Shown: positions 28,201 through 36,386, counted from the first letter of the stretch. The stretch: 64,000 bases of DNA from Tissierella sp. P1 (GCF_002266425.1 NZ_NPMN01000021.1:18271-82270); one strand, 5' to 3'. Numbers and translations are program-made. The notes: a model not told the origin generated them from the letters alone.

Positions 28201-28734
28201 GCCATAGGATATGATTTATATGTAAAGTTCTTAAATGAGGCTATTAGAAGACTGAAGGGTGAGAAAGTCGAAGAACATATAGATACTACAGTTGATATAA
28301 AAGTAGATGGGTATATTAAGTCTAGGTATATTGAAGATGAAGAACAGAAGATAGAAGTGTACAAAAAAATTGCTTCTATTTCTAATATGGATGACTATAG
28401 GGAATTACTGGATGAGCTAATTGATAGATTTGGAGATTTACCTAAGGAAGTTGAAAATCTGATGGATATTTCTTACATTAGATATTTAGGAAGTAAAAAT
28501 AATATTAGAAATATAATCCAAATAGATAAAGAGGTTATCTTAGAGTTTAGTTCTACAGAAAATATATCAGTTGAGCTGTTGCACCTCTTATCTACTGAAT
28601 ATGGAAGAAGATTATCATTTGATTTATCTACTGAACCATCCTTTAAATTCAGGTCAAAGGATAAAATTTTAGATGAGCTAAAATCTTTGGTTGAAAAAAT
28701 TAATGGTTTTAATCATGGAAAAAATAATATATAA
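25216..28734 (+). CDS. mfd: transcription-repair coupling factor
   Basis: The 1172-residue protein is full length. Its regions, in order, are: UvrB-homology module (about 1-340, with FSLRGGIMDFFPP), RNA-polymerase-interacting CarD-like domain (VGDYVVHENHGIGRYEG, about 505-570), the helicase with GDVGYGKTE (Walker A, about 655) and DEEQRFG (about 755), and the C-terminal TRCF domain. Mfd removes stalled RNA polymerase and recruits UvrA for repair. GAAGGAGTG precedes the ATG. It is in the pth-mfd-spoVT order known from Bacillus. Confidence 0.97.
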   Translation: MLNFLVDPLNNLDVYNKLKTDIEKKNSPIATYGIIDESIGHILYALMEHTKRQTLLVTYNEVRSRKIYEDIRNLGNNNVFLLPKRELVFYEVDAFSYESTNERLGIVSRLVKGEDLLLVTSIEAIFHKLMSRDVLKSYSQELRLGEEINLDDLIKLLTDGGYERVNMVEGIGQFSLRGGIMDFFPPYSGNPIRIELFDEEIDSIRTFDITNQRSIEVLDYTFIFPVKETLILDEYRENIINNLDKDLIKSLSKSKISVIEKENLESKFNKYKEHLTEKLFISNMDMIIPYIPKEYLSSIISYLKEDAIIYIDEPKRIEESVKSAGSDFNLKFTDLYEVGEVLPSHANILYSYNELLEEIKKRTCITNSALLSGDNSFKPKVIHNFSVKGMQSYHNKMDILKEDIDHFKYRGYKIIILSGTEERGRRLYKTLLELGIESNFMIDKNAEIKSSQVFITPGSIHGGFQYPALKLIVISDKEIFGAGKKKTGKLRKKDPSKSISFSDLNVGDYVVHENHGIGRYEGVEQLNIQGIKKDYLTIRYKGEDKLYVPIDQMHLIQKYIGSDSIKPKVNKLSSSEWARTKEKAKKAVEDMAHDLLELYAKRESYRGFVFSKDGEWQRQFEDLFPYEETEGQSRSIIEIKKDMERPKPMDRLLCGDVGYGKTEVALRAAFKAVMDGKQVAFLVPTTILAQQHYNTIMERFANFPVKIATLSRFRTKAEQKLAIDSIRRGVVDIVVGTHRLLSKDVSFSDLGLLIIDEEQRFGVKHKEALKKFKETVDVLTLTATPIPRTLHMSLSGIRDMSVIEDPPEERYPVQTYVVEFNEQMIRDAILKEVGRGGQVYFVYNRVETIDKITSMLRKLVPEAKFSIGHGQMSERELEKVMVDFLEKEVDVLVCTTIIETGLDIPNVNTIIIHDADKMGLSQLYQLRGRVGRSNRIAYGYFTYEKNKVLSEVAEKRLRAIKEFTEFGSGFKIAMRDLEIRGAGNLLGLEQHGHIEAIGYDLYVKFLNEAIRRLKGEKVEEHIDTTVDIKVDGYIKSRYIEDEEQKIEVYKKIASISNMDDYRELLDELIDRFGDLPKEVENLMDISYIRYLGSKNNIRNIIQIDKEVILEFSSTENISVELLHLLSTEYGRRLSFDLSTEPSFKFRSKDKILDELKSLVEKINGFNHGKNNI

Positions 28735-28783
28735 TAGATAATGGATGCAGATTTAATAAATAGACTTAGAAAGGATGTTAGTA

Positions 28784-29725
28784 TTGAACAAAACGAGAAG
28801 TAAAAGATTTTTAATAATAGGATTATTATTAGCACTTATTTTAACTGTAAGTGGATGTAATAGTAAAGAAGAAGGTCTTGTTGCAAGAGTAGATGGAGAA
28901 GGAATCACAGTAGAAGAATTTGAAAGTGATTTTCAAGTATTTAAAAGGATATATGAGCAACAGCTTGGTGAAGATGCTATGACTCAGGTTGGAGAAGATG
29001 GTAGGACCTTAGGGGAAAGCCTTAAAGAAAATATAATTGAAAAATTAATAATGGAAAGACTTGTGGCAAAAGAAGCCAAGGATATGGATATAGAAGTTAC
29101 TTCAGAGGAAATTCAGAAGCAAATGGAAGAATATATTACCCTTATGGAAGGACAAGAAAAGTTTGATGAATTTTTAAAAAGCAATCAGTTATCAAAAGAA
29201 TTTTTTGAAGAAAATCTAAGAAAAGAGTTACTATTTAATAAACATAGAGAAGCTTTTATAGATAGTACTTCTATAGATGAAAAAGAAGCTAAAAAGTATT
29301 TTGATGATAATAAAGAAAATTTAGTTGTAGTAAAAGCATCTCATATTTTAGTTAAGACTGAAGATGAGGGTAAGAAAGTATTAGAGAAACTTAAAGCAGG
29401 AGAAGATTTTGGGAAACTCGCAGAAGAGGTATCTATTGATAAGGCATCTGCTTTAGAAGGTGGAAGTCTAAACTACTTTGGTAAGGGAGATATGATTGCT
29501 GAATTTGAAGAAGCTGCTTTTGCTTTAAATCCTGGAGAAACCAGTGATTTAGTTCATACTGAAGTAGGTTATCATATTATTCATGTTGAAGATAAAAAGG
29601 ATACTTATGAAGCATTAAAGGATGATATAATTGGATTATTAAAAGATAATAAATATCTAGAAAAAATTCAAAAATTGAGAGATAATGCTAAGATTAAGAT
29701 TTATTTAGATATTAAAACTAAATAA
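28784..29725 (+). CDS. prsA: peptidylprolyl isomerase lipoprotein (PrsA/SurA type foldase)
   Basis: This 313-residue exported lipoprotein has a signal sequence ending in the lipobox VSGC, a SurA-N-like helical chaperone region (about 35-165) and a parvulin domain (about 180-275) with ASHILVKTEDEG, GGSLNYFGKGDM and FALNPGETSD. It assists folding of exported proteins outside the membrane. TTG 28784 lies seven bases after AAAGGATG; the in-frame ATG 28775 sits inside that ribosome site. Bacillus does not have this gene between mfd and spoVT, but related Clostridia often do. Confidence 0.88.
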   Translation: MNKTRSKRFLIIGLLLALILTVSGCNSKEEGLVARVDGEGITVEEFESDFQVFKRIYEQQLGEDAMTQVGEDGRTLGESLKENIIEKLIMERLVAKEAKDMDIEVTSEEIQKQMEEYITLMEGQEKFDEFLKSNQLSKEFFEENLRKELLFNKHREAFIDSTSIDEKEAKKYFDDNKENLVVVKASHILVKTEDEGKKVLEKLKAGEDFGKLAEEVSIDKASALEGGSLNYFGKGDMIAEFEEAAFALNPGETSDLVHTEVGYHIIHVEDKKDTYEALKDDIIGLLKDNKYLEKIQKLRDNAKIKIYLDIKTK

Positions 29726-29749
29726 TAAAAGAGATATTAATATCAAAGG

Positions 29750-29780
29750 ACCTGACATTATGTCAGGTCTATATTTTTAA
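29750..29780 (+). terminator. terminator after prsA
   Basis: ACCTGACA (29750-29757) pairs with TGTCAGGT (29761-29768) around TTA, followed by a T-rich tail. Confidence 0.75.
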
Positions 29781-29893
29781 CTTTAAGTTAATTAATGTAA
29801 ATACTTTAACCTAATCTTACAAAGATGTATAAAAATTTCCTTTTAGTTAAATAATAATCTCACTACACAATTATTGTTATAGGAGGTTAACTA

Positions 29894-30445
29894 ATGAAGG
29901 CTACAGGAATTGTTAGAAGAATAGATGAATTAGGTAGAGTTGTAATTCCGAAAGAAATAAGAAGAACCTTGAGAATCAGAGAAGGAGATCCTCTAGAGAT
30001 ATTCACCGATAGAGAAGGTCAGGTTATACTTAAGAAATATTCTCCTATTGGAGAATTAAATGAGTTTGCTCAAGAGTATTGTGATTCTCTTCATGAAAGT
30101 ACAAATCATACGGCTATGATATCAGATAGGGATTTTATAATAGCTATATCTGGAGGCTCTAAAAGAGAATACTTAGAGAAAAGAATTAGCCCAGAGTTAG
30201 AGAAGTTAACAGAAAACAGAAGTACTTATTCAACTAATGATGATAATAAACCTATGAAAATAACATATGAGGACCCTAATCAGGATAAGTACACATCACA
30301 AGTTATTGCACCTATAATTATGCAAGGTGATCCTATTGGCTCTGTGATATTAATATCGAAAGAATCAAATGCAGTTATGGGTGAACTAGAAATAAAGTTG
30401 ACAGAAACAGCAGCAGGATTTTTATCTAAGCAAATGGAAAATTAG
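29894..30445 (+). CDS. spoVT: stage V sporulation regulator SpoVT
   Basis: The 183-residue protein has an N-terminal AbrB-type swapped-hairpin DNA-binding domain (MKATGIVRRIDELGRVVIPK, RRTLRIREGDPLEIF) and a C-terminal GAF-like domain (about 55-180) that probably binds a small ligand. SpoVT modulates sigma-G-dependent forespore genes. AGGAGG lies before the ATG. It is flanked by terminators on both sides, so it is a single-gene unit. I could not identify a sigma-G promoter with confidence. Confidence 0.95.
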   Translation: MKATGIVRRIDELGRVVIPKEIRRTLRIREGDPLEIFTDREGQVILKKYSPIGELNEFAQEYCDSLHESTNHTAMISDRDFIIAISGGSKREYLEKRISPELEKLTENRSTYSTNDDNKPMKITYEDPNQDKYTSQVIAPIIMQGDPIGSVILISKESNAVMGELEIKLTETAAGFLSKQMEN

Positions 30446-30448
30446 TAG

Positions 30449-30476
30449 ACCTACCCATAGGGGTAGGTTTATTTTT
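30449..30476 (+). terminator. terminator of spoVT
   Basis: ACCTACCC (30449-30456) pairs with GGGTAGGT (30461-30468), followed by TTATTTTTT. Confidence 0.85.
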
Positions 30477-30556
30477 TATATCGAATAGAAAAATTTTACT
30501 TTAAATGAATTTCAAAAAAGGCTATCTTAATAACAGTTGATAGAAGCCTTTTTTAC
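30474..30556 (+). repeat. dispersed hairpin-ended repeat, copy 3 (short form)
   Basis: The ends ATATCGAATAGAAAAATT and AAAAAAGGCT...GATAGAAGCCTTTTTT match copy 2, but the middle about 75 bases are missing. It directly follows the spoVT terminator. Confidence 0.7.
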
Positions 30557-30618
30557 TTGTGTTATTTTATTAAATTAAATGATATAATATAAAAGATTAT
30601 GTTTTAGGGGGAAATTTC

Positions 30619-32265
30619 ATGACTAAGAAAAATAACTTCTTGAGGGGAGCGGCTATTTTAAGTATAGCTGGAGTAATTGTAAAGATTTTAGGTGCAGTTT
30701 ATAGAATACCATTATCAAATATAATAAAGTCAGAGGGTATGGGATATTATCAAACAGCCTATCCTTTGTACACACTATTGCTTACTATATCTACAGCAGG
30801 ATTCCCTATAGCCATAGCTAAATTAGTATCAGAGAAAAGAGCAGTAGGAGATTTTAAGGCCGCATATAAGGTTTTTAAGGTAACCCTCTTAGGATTAACA
30901 ATAGGAGGATTATTGACTTCTTTATTCTTGTTTTTTAGAGCAGAAAGTATAGTAGATAGACTTGGAAATAAAAATGCCTATTATGCCTTAATTGCACTAG
31001 TACCAGCTTTATTTTTCGTACCAATTATGTCGGCTTTCAGAGGATTTTTTCAAGGAAGACAACTAATGGTACCAACGGCCTTATCTCAAATAGTTGAGCA
31101 GTTATTTAGAGTAGGGGCAGGATTAACATTAACATATTTGTTATTAGATAAAGGAATTCCCATGGCAGCAGGTGGAGCATCATTTGGAGGATCTGCAGGA
31201 GCTATAGCAGGAGCTGCTACTATGGCACTTATTTATTTTTATGGAAGAAAAGAAATTAAAAAAGAATTAAAGAGCAGCATAGATACTGATGAGTATGAGA
31301 TAAATCAAATTATAAAGGACCTTCTTATAATAGCTATTCCAATTACAATAGGTGCTTCTATTGTGCCTATTATGGATTATATAGATTTAGAACTAGTACT
31401 TACAAGACTTCAAATTATCGGATATACAGAGGCAGAAGCAAATGGTTTATATGGAAACTTAAAGGGAATGGCACAGACATTAATCAATCTACCTCAAGTA
31501 TTTTCTATAGCCATATCAATGAGCTTAGTACCTGCTGTATCTGATGCAAATGCCAGAAAAAATAAGAAGGAGATGGAATCTACCATTGCTTCAGGGATAA
31601 GGATTACTCTATTAATAGGATTGCCATGTACATTAGGATTATTTGTACTAGCAAGACCTATAATAGAATTGTTATATTATAAGAATGATGTGGCAACTAT
31701 AATTAATGTTAGTAATTCTTTATCTATTTTAGCTTTTAGTGTAATATTTCTGACAATGGTTCAAGCACTATCTGCTATATTACAAGGTCTAGGCAGGCCT
31801 GGTGTACCAGCAATTAATTTATTTGTTGGAGCAGTGGTTAAAATCTTTCTTTCATATACTTTAACTGTTATACCGAGCATAAATATTTATGGTGCAGCTA
31901 TCTCTACTGTTGTGGCTTTTGGGATTGCAGCTATTTTAGATTTAATTAGTGTAGTAAAATATGCTAAGATAAGATTAAATATTAAGGATATATTCATTAA
32001 GCCATTTATTGCATCATTAGGAATGGCAATAGCAGCATTTATCTCTTATATGGGATTAATTAATATTGTAGCTAAAATAAATGTTGCAAATGAAATGATA
32101 ACCAGACTAGAGAAACTTTCTACACTAGGTGCAGTCTTAGTTGGTGTTATAGTTTATGTGGTACTCTTAGTTCTAACAGGTTCTATTACTGAAGAGGACT
32201 GGAGTTTATTACCTAAAGGTGATAAAATAGGAAAAAAATTAGAAAAATTTAAATTAATTAAATAG
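30619..32265 (+). CDS. MOP-superfamily flippase (SpoVB/YabM-like polysaccharide or lipid-linked precursor exporter)
   Basis: This 548-residue integral membrane protein has about fourteen hydrophobic segments. It starts LRGAAILSIAGVIVKILGAVYRIPLSNII, the typical entry of SpoVB/MurJ-related flippases, and contains FRGFFQGRQLMVPTALSQ near 145. These proteins move lipid-linked cell-wall or polysaccharide precursors across the membrane. Its place between spoVT and mazG equals yabM of Bacillus. AGGGGG precedes the ATG. It may act in cortex or wall synthesis; which substrate it carries cannot be read from the sequence. Confidence 0.88.
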   Translation: MTKKNNFLRGAAILSIAGVIVKILGAVYRIPLSNIIKSEGMGYYQTAYPLYTLLLTISTAGFPIAIAKLVSEKRAVGDFKAAYKVFKVTLLGLTIGGLLTSLFLFFRAESIVDRLGNKNAYYALIALVPALFFVPIMSAFRGFFQGRQLMVPTALSQIVEQLFRVGAGLTLTYLLLDKGIPMAAGGASFGGSAGAIAGAATMALIYFYGRKEIKKELKSSIDTDEYEINQIIKDLLIIAIPITIGASIVPIMDYIDLELVLTRLQIIGYTEAEANGLYGNLKGMAQTLINLPQVFSIAISMSLVPAVSDANARKNKKEMESTIASGIRITLLIGLPCTLGLFVLARPIIELLYYKNDVATIINVSNSLSILAFSVIFLTMVQALSAILQGLGRPGVPAINLFVGAVVKIFLSYTLTVIPSINIYGAAISTVVAFGIAAILDLISVVKYAKIRLNIKDIFIKPFIASLGMAIAAFISYMGLINIVAKINVANEMITRLEKLSTLGAVLVGVIVYVVLLVLTGSITEEDWSLLPKGDKIGKKLEKFKLIK

Positions 32266-32292
32266 TTAAGGCATATACAAAGGAGAAGAGTT

Positions 32293-33753
32293 ATGGGTAA
32301 AATATATATAATAGGCTTAGGGCCTGGAAGCATTGACTCTCTTACGTTAGGAGCAGTAGATAGAATAAATGCAGGAGATAAAAATTTTTTAAGAACAGAA
32401 AAACATCCTACTGTTAAATATTTTGTAGATAAAAATATTCCTTATCAATCATATGATTTTTTATATGATACTAAAGATAGTTTTGGACAGGTATATGAGA
32501 GGATAGCTGAAGATTTAATTGAAGAATCCAAGAAAAATTCAAGTATAAATTACTTGGTACCTGGGAATCCTTTAGTTGCAGAGAAAACTGTAGAGCTTTT
32601 AATGGAGAGAGAGGTAGATATAGAAGTAATATCTGGCATGAGCTTTATTGAACCTATGATTGAGTTAGTAGGAAGGGATCCAATCAATGGTCTTAAAATA
32701 GTAGATGGTGCAGAATTTAATGGATTAATAGTAGATATTAATGTAGACATGATAATCACACAAGTGTATAATTATAGAATAATATCTGAAGTTAAGATTA
32801 TACTATCAGAGATTTATGGTGATGAGTATAAAGTCTATTTAGTCAATAGTGCTGGAGTGAAGGAAAAAGAGAAAAAGCATCTTGTACCTATCTATGAATT
32901 GGATAGATTTGAAGAAGTTGGGCCTCTAACTAGTATATTCGTCCCAAAAATAGACAAAAAGCATAAGAAAGTATTTGATTTCAATGATTTATTGGGTATA
33001 ATGAAAATATTGAGATCTGAAAATGGCTGCCCTTGGGATATGGAGCAAACTCATGAATCTATACGCCAATCGGTAATTGAAGAAGCTTATGAAGTAGTTG
33101 ATGCAATTGATAAAAATGATATTGATGGACTTATGGAAGAATTAGGTGATTTACTGCTTCAAGTTATATTTCATTCGCAAATTGCATTTGAAGAAGGGGA
33201 GTTTAGTCTATATGATGTAACATCATCACTTGCAAATAAATTAATTTATAGACATCCACACGTTTTTTCTCAAAAAAGTGTGGAAAACTCTGAAGAAGTA
33301 GTATATAATTGGAATATGCTAAAATATGCTAAAAGGGATATCCATAGTTTCACAGATAAACTAAAAGATATACCAAAGCTACCAGCTCTCATGACCAGTT
33401 TTAAAATTCAAGAAAAGGCAGCAGAAATTGGATTTGATTGGGACAATATAGATGGACCATTAAATAAAGTAATTGAAGAGTATCAAGAGGTCTTAGAAGC
33501 TATGGAAAAATTTGGAGGGGGTGATGAAAGAACAGAGGAGGAGTTAGGAGATTTACTTTTTGCAATAGTTAATCTTTCTAGATTTTTAAAAGTAAATCCA
33601 GAAGTGGCTTTAAATAGAACTATAAATAAGTTTATTAAGCGATTTGAATTTATGGAGGAAAAACTAGGAGAACTTGGCAAAAAATTCGAAGAAATGACCT
33701 TAGATGAAATGGATGAATTATGGAATCAAGCAAAAATACATAAAATCCATTAA
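32293..33753 (+). CDS. mazG: fused tetrapyrrole-methylase-like and MazG nucleotide pyrophosphohydrolase
   Basis: The 486-residue fusion (YabN type) has an N-terminal SAM-dependent methylase-like domain (about 1-220, with IIGLGPGSIDSLTLGA and LVPGNPLVAE) and a C-terminal MazG domain pair (from about 235, with LRSENGCPWDMEQTHESIRQ, EEAYEVVDAID and EELGDLLLQVIFHS). EExxE-type acidic residues bind magnesium. MazG hydrolyses non-canonical or stress nucleoside triphosphates. AAAGGAGAAG precedes the ATG. The gene order yabM-yabN is that of Bacillus. Confidence 0.93.
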   Translation: MGKIYIIGLGPGSIDSLTLGAVDRINAGDKNFLRTEKHPTVKYFVDKNIPYQSYDFLYDTKDSFGQVYERIAEDLIEESKKNSSINYLVPGNPLVAEKTVELLMEREVDIEVISGMSFIEPMIELVGRDPINGLKIVDGAEFNGLIVDINVDMIITQVYNYRIISEVKIILSEIYGDEYKVYLVNSAGVKEKEKKHLVPIYELDRFEEVGPLTSIFVPKIDKKHKKVFDFNDLLGIMKILRSENGCPWDMEQTHESIRQSVIEEAYEVVDAIDKNDIDGLMEELGDLLLQVIFHSQIAFEEGEFSLYDVTSSLANKLIYRHPHVFSQKSVENSEEVVYNWNMLKYAKRDIHSFTDKLKDIPKLPALMTSFKIQEKAAEIGFDWDNIDGPLNKVIEEYQEVLEAMEKFGGGDERTEEELGDLLFAIVNLSRFLKVNPEVALNRTINKFIKRFEFMEEKLGELGKKFEEMTLDEMDELWNQAKIHKIH

Positions 33754-33777
33754 AATGCTAACAATTATATAATAAAA

Positions 33778-33804
33778 GAAGGATTTTTTAAATTTATATA
33801 GAAT
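33778..33804 (+). promoter_or_regulatory. sigma-H-type promoter of hup
   Basis: GAAGGATTT (33778-33786), 11 bases and ATAGAAT (33798-33804) match the sigma-H consensus and are almost identical to the spoVG promoter. Confidence 0.8.
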
Positions 33805-33842
33805 TACTAATTAAACAATAAAACTATGAGGAGGAAATTATT

Positions 33843-34121
33843 ATGAACAAAGCTGAATTAGTGGCGAGTATAGCAGAGAAAAGTAACTTAACTAAAAAGG
33901 ATGCAGAAGGTGCATTAAACGCATTTATGAAAGCAGTAGAAGAAACATTAGCAAAAGGAGAAAAAGTACAACTTGTTGGTTTTGGTACTTTTGAAGTAAG
34001 AGAAAGAAAAGCTAGAGAAGGTAGAAACCCTAGAAATCCAGAAGAAGTAATTAAAATAGCAGCTTCAAAAGCACCAGTATTTAAAGCAGGAAAGGCTTTA
34101 AAAGAAATAGTAAATAAATAA
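33843..34121 (+). CDS. hup: HU-family DNA-binding protein
   Basis: This 92-residue nucleoid protein is typical: [19 protein letters not shown] at the start, [20 protein letters not shown] (about 46-65, the DNA-binding beta arm), and FKAGKALKE at the end. HU bends and compacts DNA. A full GAGGAGG ribosome site suggests strong expression. The sigma-H promoter upstream suggests that it is boosted at the onset of sporulation. A terminator follows. Confidence 0.96.
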   Translation: MNKAELVASIAEKSNLTKKDAEGALNAFMKAVEETLAKGEKVQLVGFGTFEVRERKAREGRNPRNPEEVIKIAASKAPVFKAGKALKEIVNK

Positions 34122-34122
34122 T

Positions 34123-34150
34123 AAAATCAGGTCTCTGACCTGATTTTTTA
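34123..34150 (+). terminator. terminator of hup
   Basis: AAAATCAGGTC pairs with GACCTGATTTT around TCT, followed by more T. Confidence 0.9.
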
Positions 34151-34164
34151 TCAGGAGGATTAAT

Positions 34165-34406
34165 ATGAGAATTGATAAATTTCTAAAGAATGCAAGAATT
34201 ATAAAAAGAAGAACTATAGCCAAGGAAGCATGTGAACAGGTAGAGTATCCATAAATGAAAAACAGGCTAAACCTGGAGATGAAGTTAAGGTTGGTGATAT
34301 AATTAATATTACCTTTGGGAATGAATCTATGAAGATTCAAGTTTTAGATATATCAGATAATGTAAGAAAAGATAATGCATTAGAATTATATAAGAAGATA
34401 GGATAA
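34165..34406 (+). CDS. rqcP: S4-domain RNA-binding protein RqcP/YabO (apparent frameshift)
   Basis: RqcP works with RqcH in ribosome-associated quality control, adding alanine tails to stalled chains. About 80 residues are read across two frames: MRIDKFLKNARIIKRRTIAK, then RVSINEKQAKPGDEVKVGD, both typical of the small S4 proteins. A gap after CAGG at 34239-34240 breaks the frame; a third G restores EQGRVSIN. TCAGGAGG precedes the ATG at 34165. The order hup-yabO-yabP is conserved. Confidence 0.9.
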
Positions 34407-34434
34407 AGACTTTGTAATAAAAGTCTTTTTTTTT
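34405..34434 (+). terminator. terminator of rqcP
   Basis: AAAGACTTT (34405-34413) pairs with AAAGTCTTT (34420-34428), followed by T-run. Confidence 0.85.
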
Positions 34435-34472
34435 CATAAATATTAGTAGTCAAGAAAATGGAGGGGATAAGA

Positions 34473-34751
34473 ATGACTGAAAACAAAATTAAATTTAGAA
34501 ATCAAAATATAGTAATTGAAGATAGGGATAGGATGACAGTAACAGGTGTAGAGCAGGTGGAAAGTTTTAATGATAATACGATCGTATTAACAACTGTAAA
34601 GGGAGGAATGACCATAAAGGGAGAGGGTCTAAATATATCTAAACTAAATTTGGATGATGGCAGTGTGAAAATAGAGGGAAAAATTAATGGAGTAAACTAT
34701 ATGACTAAGGATGCAACACCAAAGAATATAATGGGTAAGATATTCAAATAA
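34473..34751 (+). CDS. yabP: sporulation protein YabP
   Basis: The 92-residue protein is a YabP/YqfC-family member: ENKIKFRNQNIVIEDRDRMTVTGVEQVESFNDN-type beta-rich sequence without membrane segments. In Bacillus YabP is made under mother-cell control and is required for a normal cortex. ATG 34473 is preferred because GGAGGGG stands just upstream. yabQ follows after 20 bases. Confidence 0.9.
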   Translation: MTENKIKFRNQNIVIEDRDRMTVTGVEQVESFNDNTIVLTTVKGGMTIKGEGLNISKLNLDDGSVKIEGKINGVNYMTKDATPKNIMGKIFK

Positions 34752-34771
34752 ATCTATTTAAGGAGAAGAAA

Positions 34772-35239
34772 ATGGATACTTCATTAATATTAGAAATACA
34801 TATGTTCTTTACTGCTATTTACGGAGGATTGATAGCTGGGTTTATTTATGATATATATAGGACAATCAGGTATTTTTCTAAGCCTAGTAAATTTATTACT
34901 TACCTAGGTGATCTTTTACTTTGGACAGTAATTGCTTCCGTATCTTTTTATGTTCTTATAAAAATTAACTGGGGAGAGATTAGGGGATATATTATACTTG
35001 GATTTATTTTAGGTATTTTTGTATATTACAAGATATTTAGTAAGTTTATTTATACAATTTGTATTAAGATAGGAGGAGTCATAAAAAAAACTACAATGGG
35101 AATTATATCTTTAATCTTATATCCTTTTAAATTTTTGAAAAGTAAGTCGTCTCCAGTTCTAAAAAAAATAAAAAAAGTTCCGATAGAAATCATAAGACAA
35201 ACAAAAAAATATAAAAAAATAATTTCTACAAAAAAATAG
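34772..35239 (+). CDS. yabQ: spore cortex biosynthesis protein YabQ
   Basis: The 155-residue membrane protein has three or four helices in its first 110 residues (EIHMFFTAIYGGLIAGFIYDIYR at the start is the family's hallmark, with YDxxR) and a basic lysine-rich C-terminal tail. YabQ is needed for cortex formation in the mother-cell membrane around the forespore. AAGGAG precedes the ATG. Its 3' end overlaps the divIC promoter. Confidence 0.9.
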   Translation: MDTSLILEIHMFFTAIYGGLIAGFIYDIYRTIRYFSKPSKFITYLGDLLLWTVIASVSFYVLIKINWGEIRGYIILGFILGIFVYYKIFSKFIYTICIKIGGVIKKTTMGIISLILYPFKFLKSKSSPVLKKIKKVPIEIIRQTKKYKKIISTKK

Positions 35240-35264
35240 AGGATTTTTTAAATTTTTGTAGAAT
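35238..35264 (+). promoter_or_regulatory. sigma-H-type promoter of divIC
   Basis: AGAGGATTT (35238-35246), 11 bases and GTAGAAT (35258-35264) fit the sigma-H consensus. It begins at the end of yabQ. Confidence 0.75.
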
Positions 35265-35286
35265 AGTATATATAGGTGGTGATAGT

Positions 35287-35613
35287 GTGAAAAAAAATCG
35301 AAAGAAGAAAAAAATAAAACTAATGCATATAGCAGTTTGGTTTTTATTTATATATGTGGGAGTTATATTTTGGAATCAAAGGAATTTGATGAAGAATTTA
35401 GAATTTAAAAAACAAGAGATTGCATCTGAAGTTCAAGCTTTAGAAAAAGATATAGAGAATTTAAATAAAGAAATTGAAAATAGTGATAGCTTGCAATTTG
35501 TGGAAAAGGTAGCAAGAGACGATTTAGGAATGGTAAAACCAAGGGAAATAATTTATATTGATAAAAATAAAAAGAAAAATCCTTTCTTAAGTGTTATAAA
35601 GAACCAGAACTAA
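35287..35613 (+). CDS. divIC: septum formation initiator DivIC/FtsB
   Basis: This 108-residue bitopic membrane protein has a very basic N-terminal tail (KKNRKKKKIK), one membrane helix (about 13-28), an extracellular coiled coil (about 35-66) and the family's C-terminal segment FVEKVARDDLGMVKPREIIY. DivIC forms a complex with DivIB/FtsQ and FtsL at the division septum. The start is GTG after GGTGGTGAT. It is in the yabQ-divIC-yabR order. Confidence 0.92.
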   Translation: MKKNRKKKKIKLMHIAVWFLFIYVGVIFWNQRNLMKNLEFKKQEIASEVQALEKDIENLNKEIENSDSLQFVEKVARDDLGMVKPREIIYIDKNKKKNPFLSVIKNQN

Positions 35614-35681
35614 TTGACATTGAAAGATTTCTAATATATACTAAACTAAGAAAATTATTTTTAAGGAGGAATCATTAATTT

Positions 35682-36098
35682 ATGCCGGTATCCGTAGGAG
35701 AAGTAGTTGATGGCACTGTAACAGGGATAACAAACTTTGGAGCCTTTATTCAACTACCAGAAGGGAAAAGTGGACTTGTTCATATTTCAGAGATATCACA
35801 AGATTACGTGGAAAAAGTAAGTGATCATTTAAAAAAAGATCAAAAAGTTAAGGTTAAGATTCTGTCAATTTCAAATGAAGGCAAAATTAGCCTTTCCATA
35901 AGACAAGCAAAGCCTAAAACTACAAAGCCAGTTGAGATTGAGTGGAATAAACCAGATGACAAACAAAAGTATATGTCTTTCGAAGACAAGATTAGTAAAT
36001 TTTTGAAAGATAGTAATGAGAAACAAGATCAATTAAAAACAAGAGATAATAGAAGAAGTAGTATTAAACAAAAGAAAATGAGTGGAATAGATTCATAA
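35682..36098 (+). CDS. yabR: S1-domain RNA-binding protein (YabR)
   Basis: The 138-residue protein has one S1 domain at residues 1-75 (GEVVDGTVTGITNFGAFIQL, GLVHISEIS, KVKILSISNEGKISLSIRQ) and a lysine- and charge-rich tail that is probably unstructured. It resembles general stress protein 13/YabR and probably binds RNA or the ribosome. AAGGAGG precedes the ATG. A terminator follows directly after the stop. Confidence 0.9.
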   Translation: MPVSVGEVVDGTVTGITNFGAFIQLPEGKSGLVHISEISQDYVEKVSDHLKKDQKVKVKILSISNEGKISLSIRQAKPKTTKPVEIEWNKPDDKQKYMSFEDKISKFLKDSNEKQDQLKTRDNRRSSIKQKKMSGIDS

Positions 36099-36121
36099 AA
36101 CCGGTTAAATCCGGTTTTTTT
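36097..36121 (+). terminator. terminator of the divIC-yabR unit
   Basis: AAAACCGG (36097-36104) and CCGGTTTT (36111-36118) with loop TTAAAT, then T-run. Confidence 0.85.
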
Positions 36122-36321
36122 ATTTTTTGATTTGCTCTTTACTACAATAAAACTACAAAATTATACATTTAATATAAAAGCAGGTGCTTACAGTTATAAA
36201 CATTGAAAATACAATACTTAGGAGTTAAAGTAAATAATATTAAGATTTACTTAGGAAACTTAAGGTTATAGGATATAGCCATGTTTTATGTCTGAAATTT
36301 CTTAAAAGTACATACTGTGAT

Positions 36322-36354
36322 TTGACAAATTATTAATACTTATTTTGCTAGTAT
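36322..36354 (+). promoter_or_regulatory. spoIIE promoter with 21-base spacer, probably Spo0A-activated
   Basis: A perfect TTGACA (36322-36327) and TAGTAT (36349-36354) are 21 bases apart, the unusual spacing of Spo0A-activated sigma-A promoters such as Bacillus spoIIE and spoIIG. Read on the other strand, TGTCAAA at the -35 is one base from the 0A box TGTCGAA. Confidence 0.6.
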
Positions 36355-36386
36355 TGAATTAAATACAAATAACGGGAGTGATTTTT

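Noticed and set aside
34098..34340. Minus-strand open frame over hup end and rqcP
   Set aside because: It crosses a terminator and the conserved rqcP gene; the sequence is low-complexity and hydrophobic only because of the AT-rich template.
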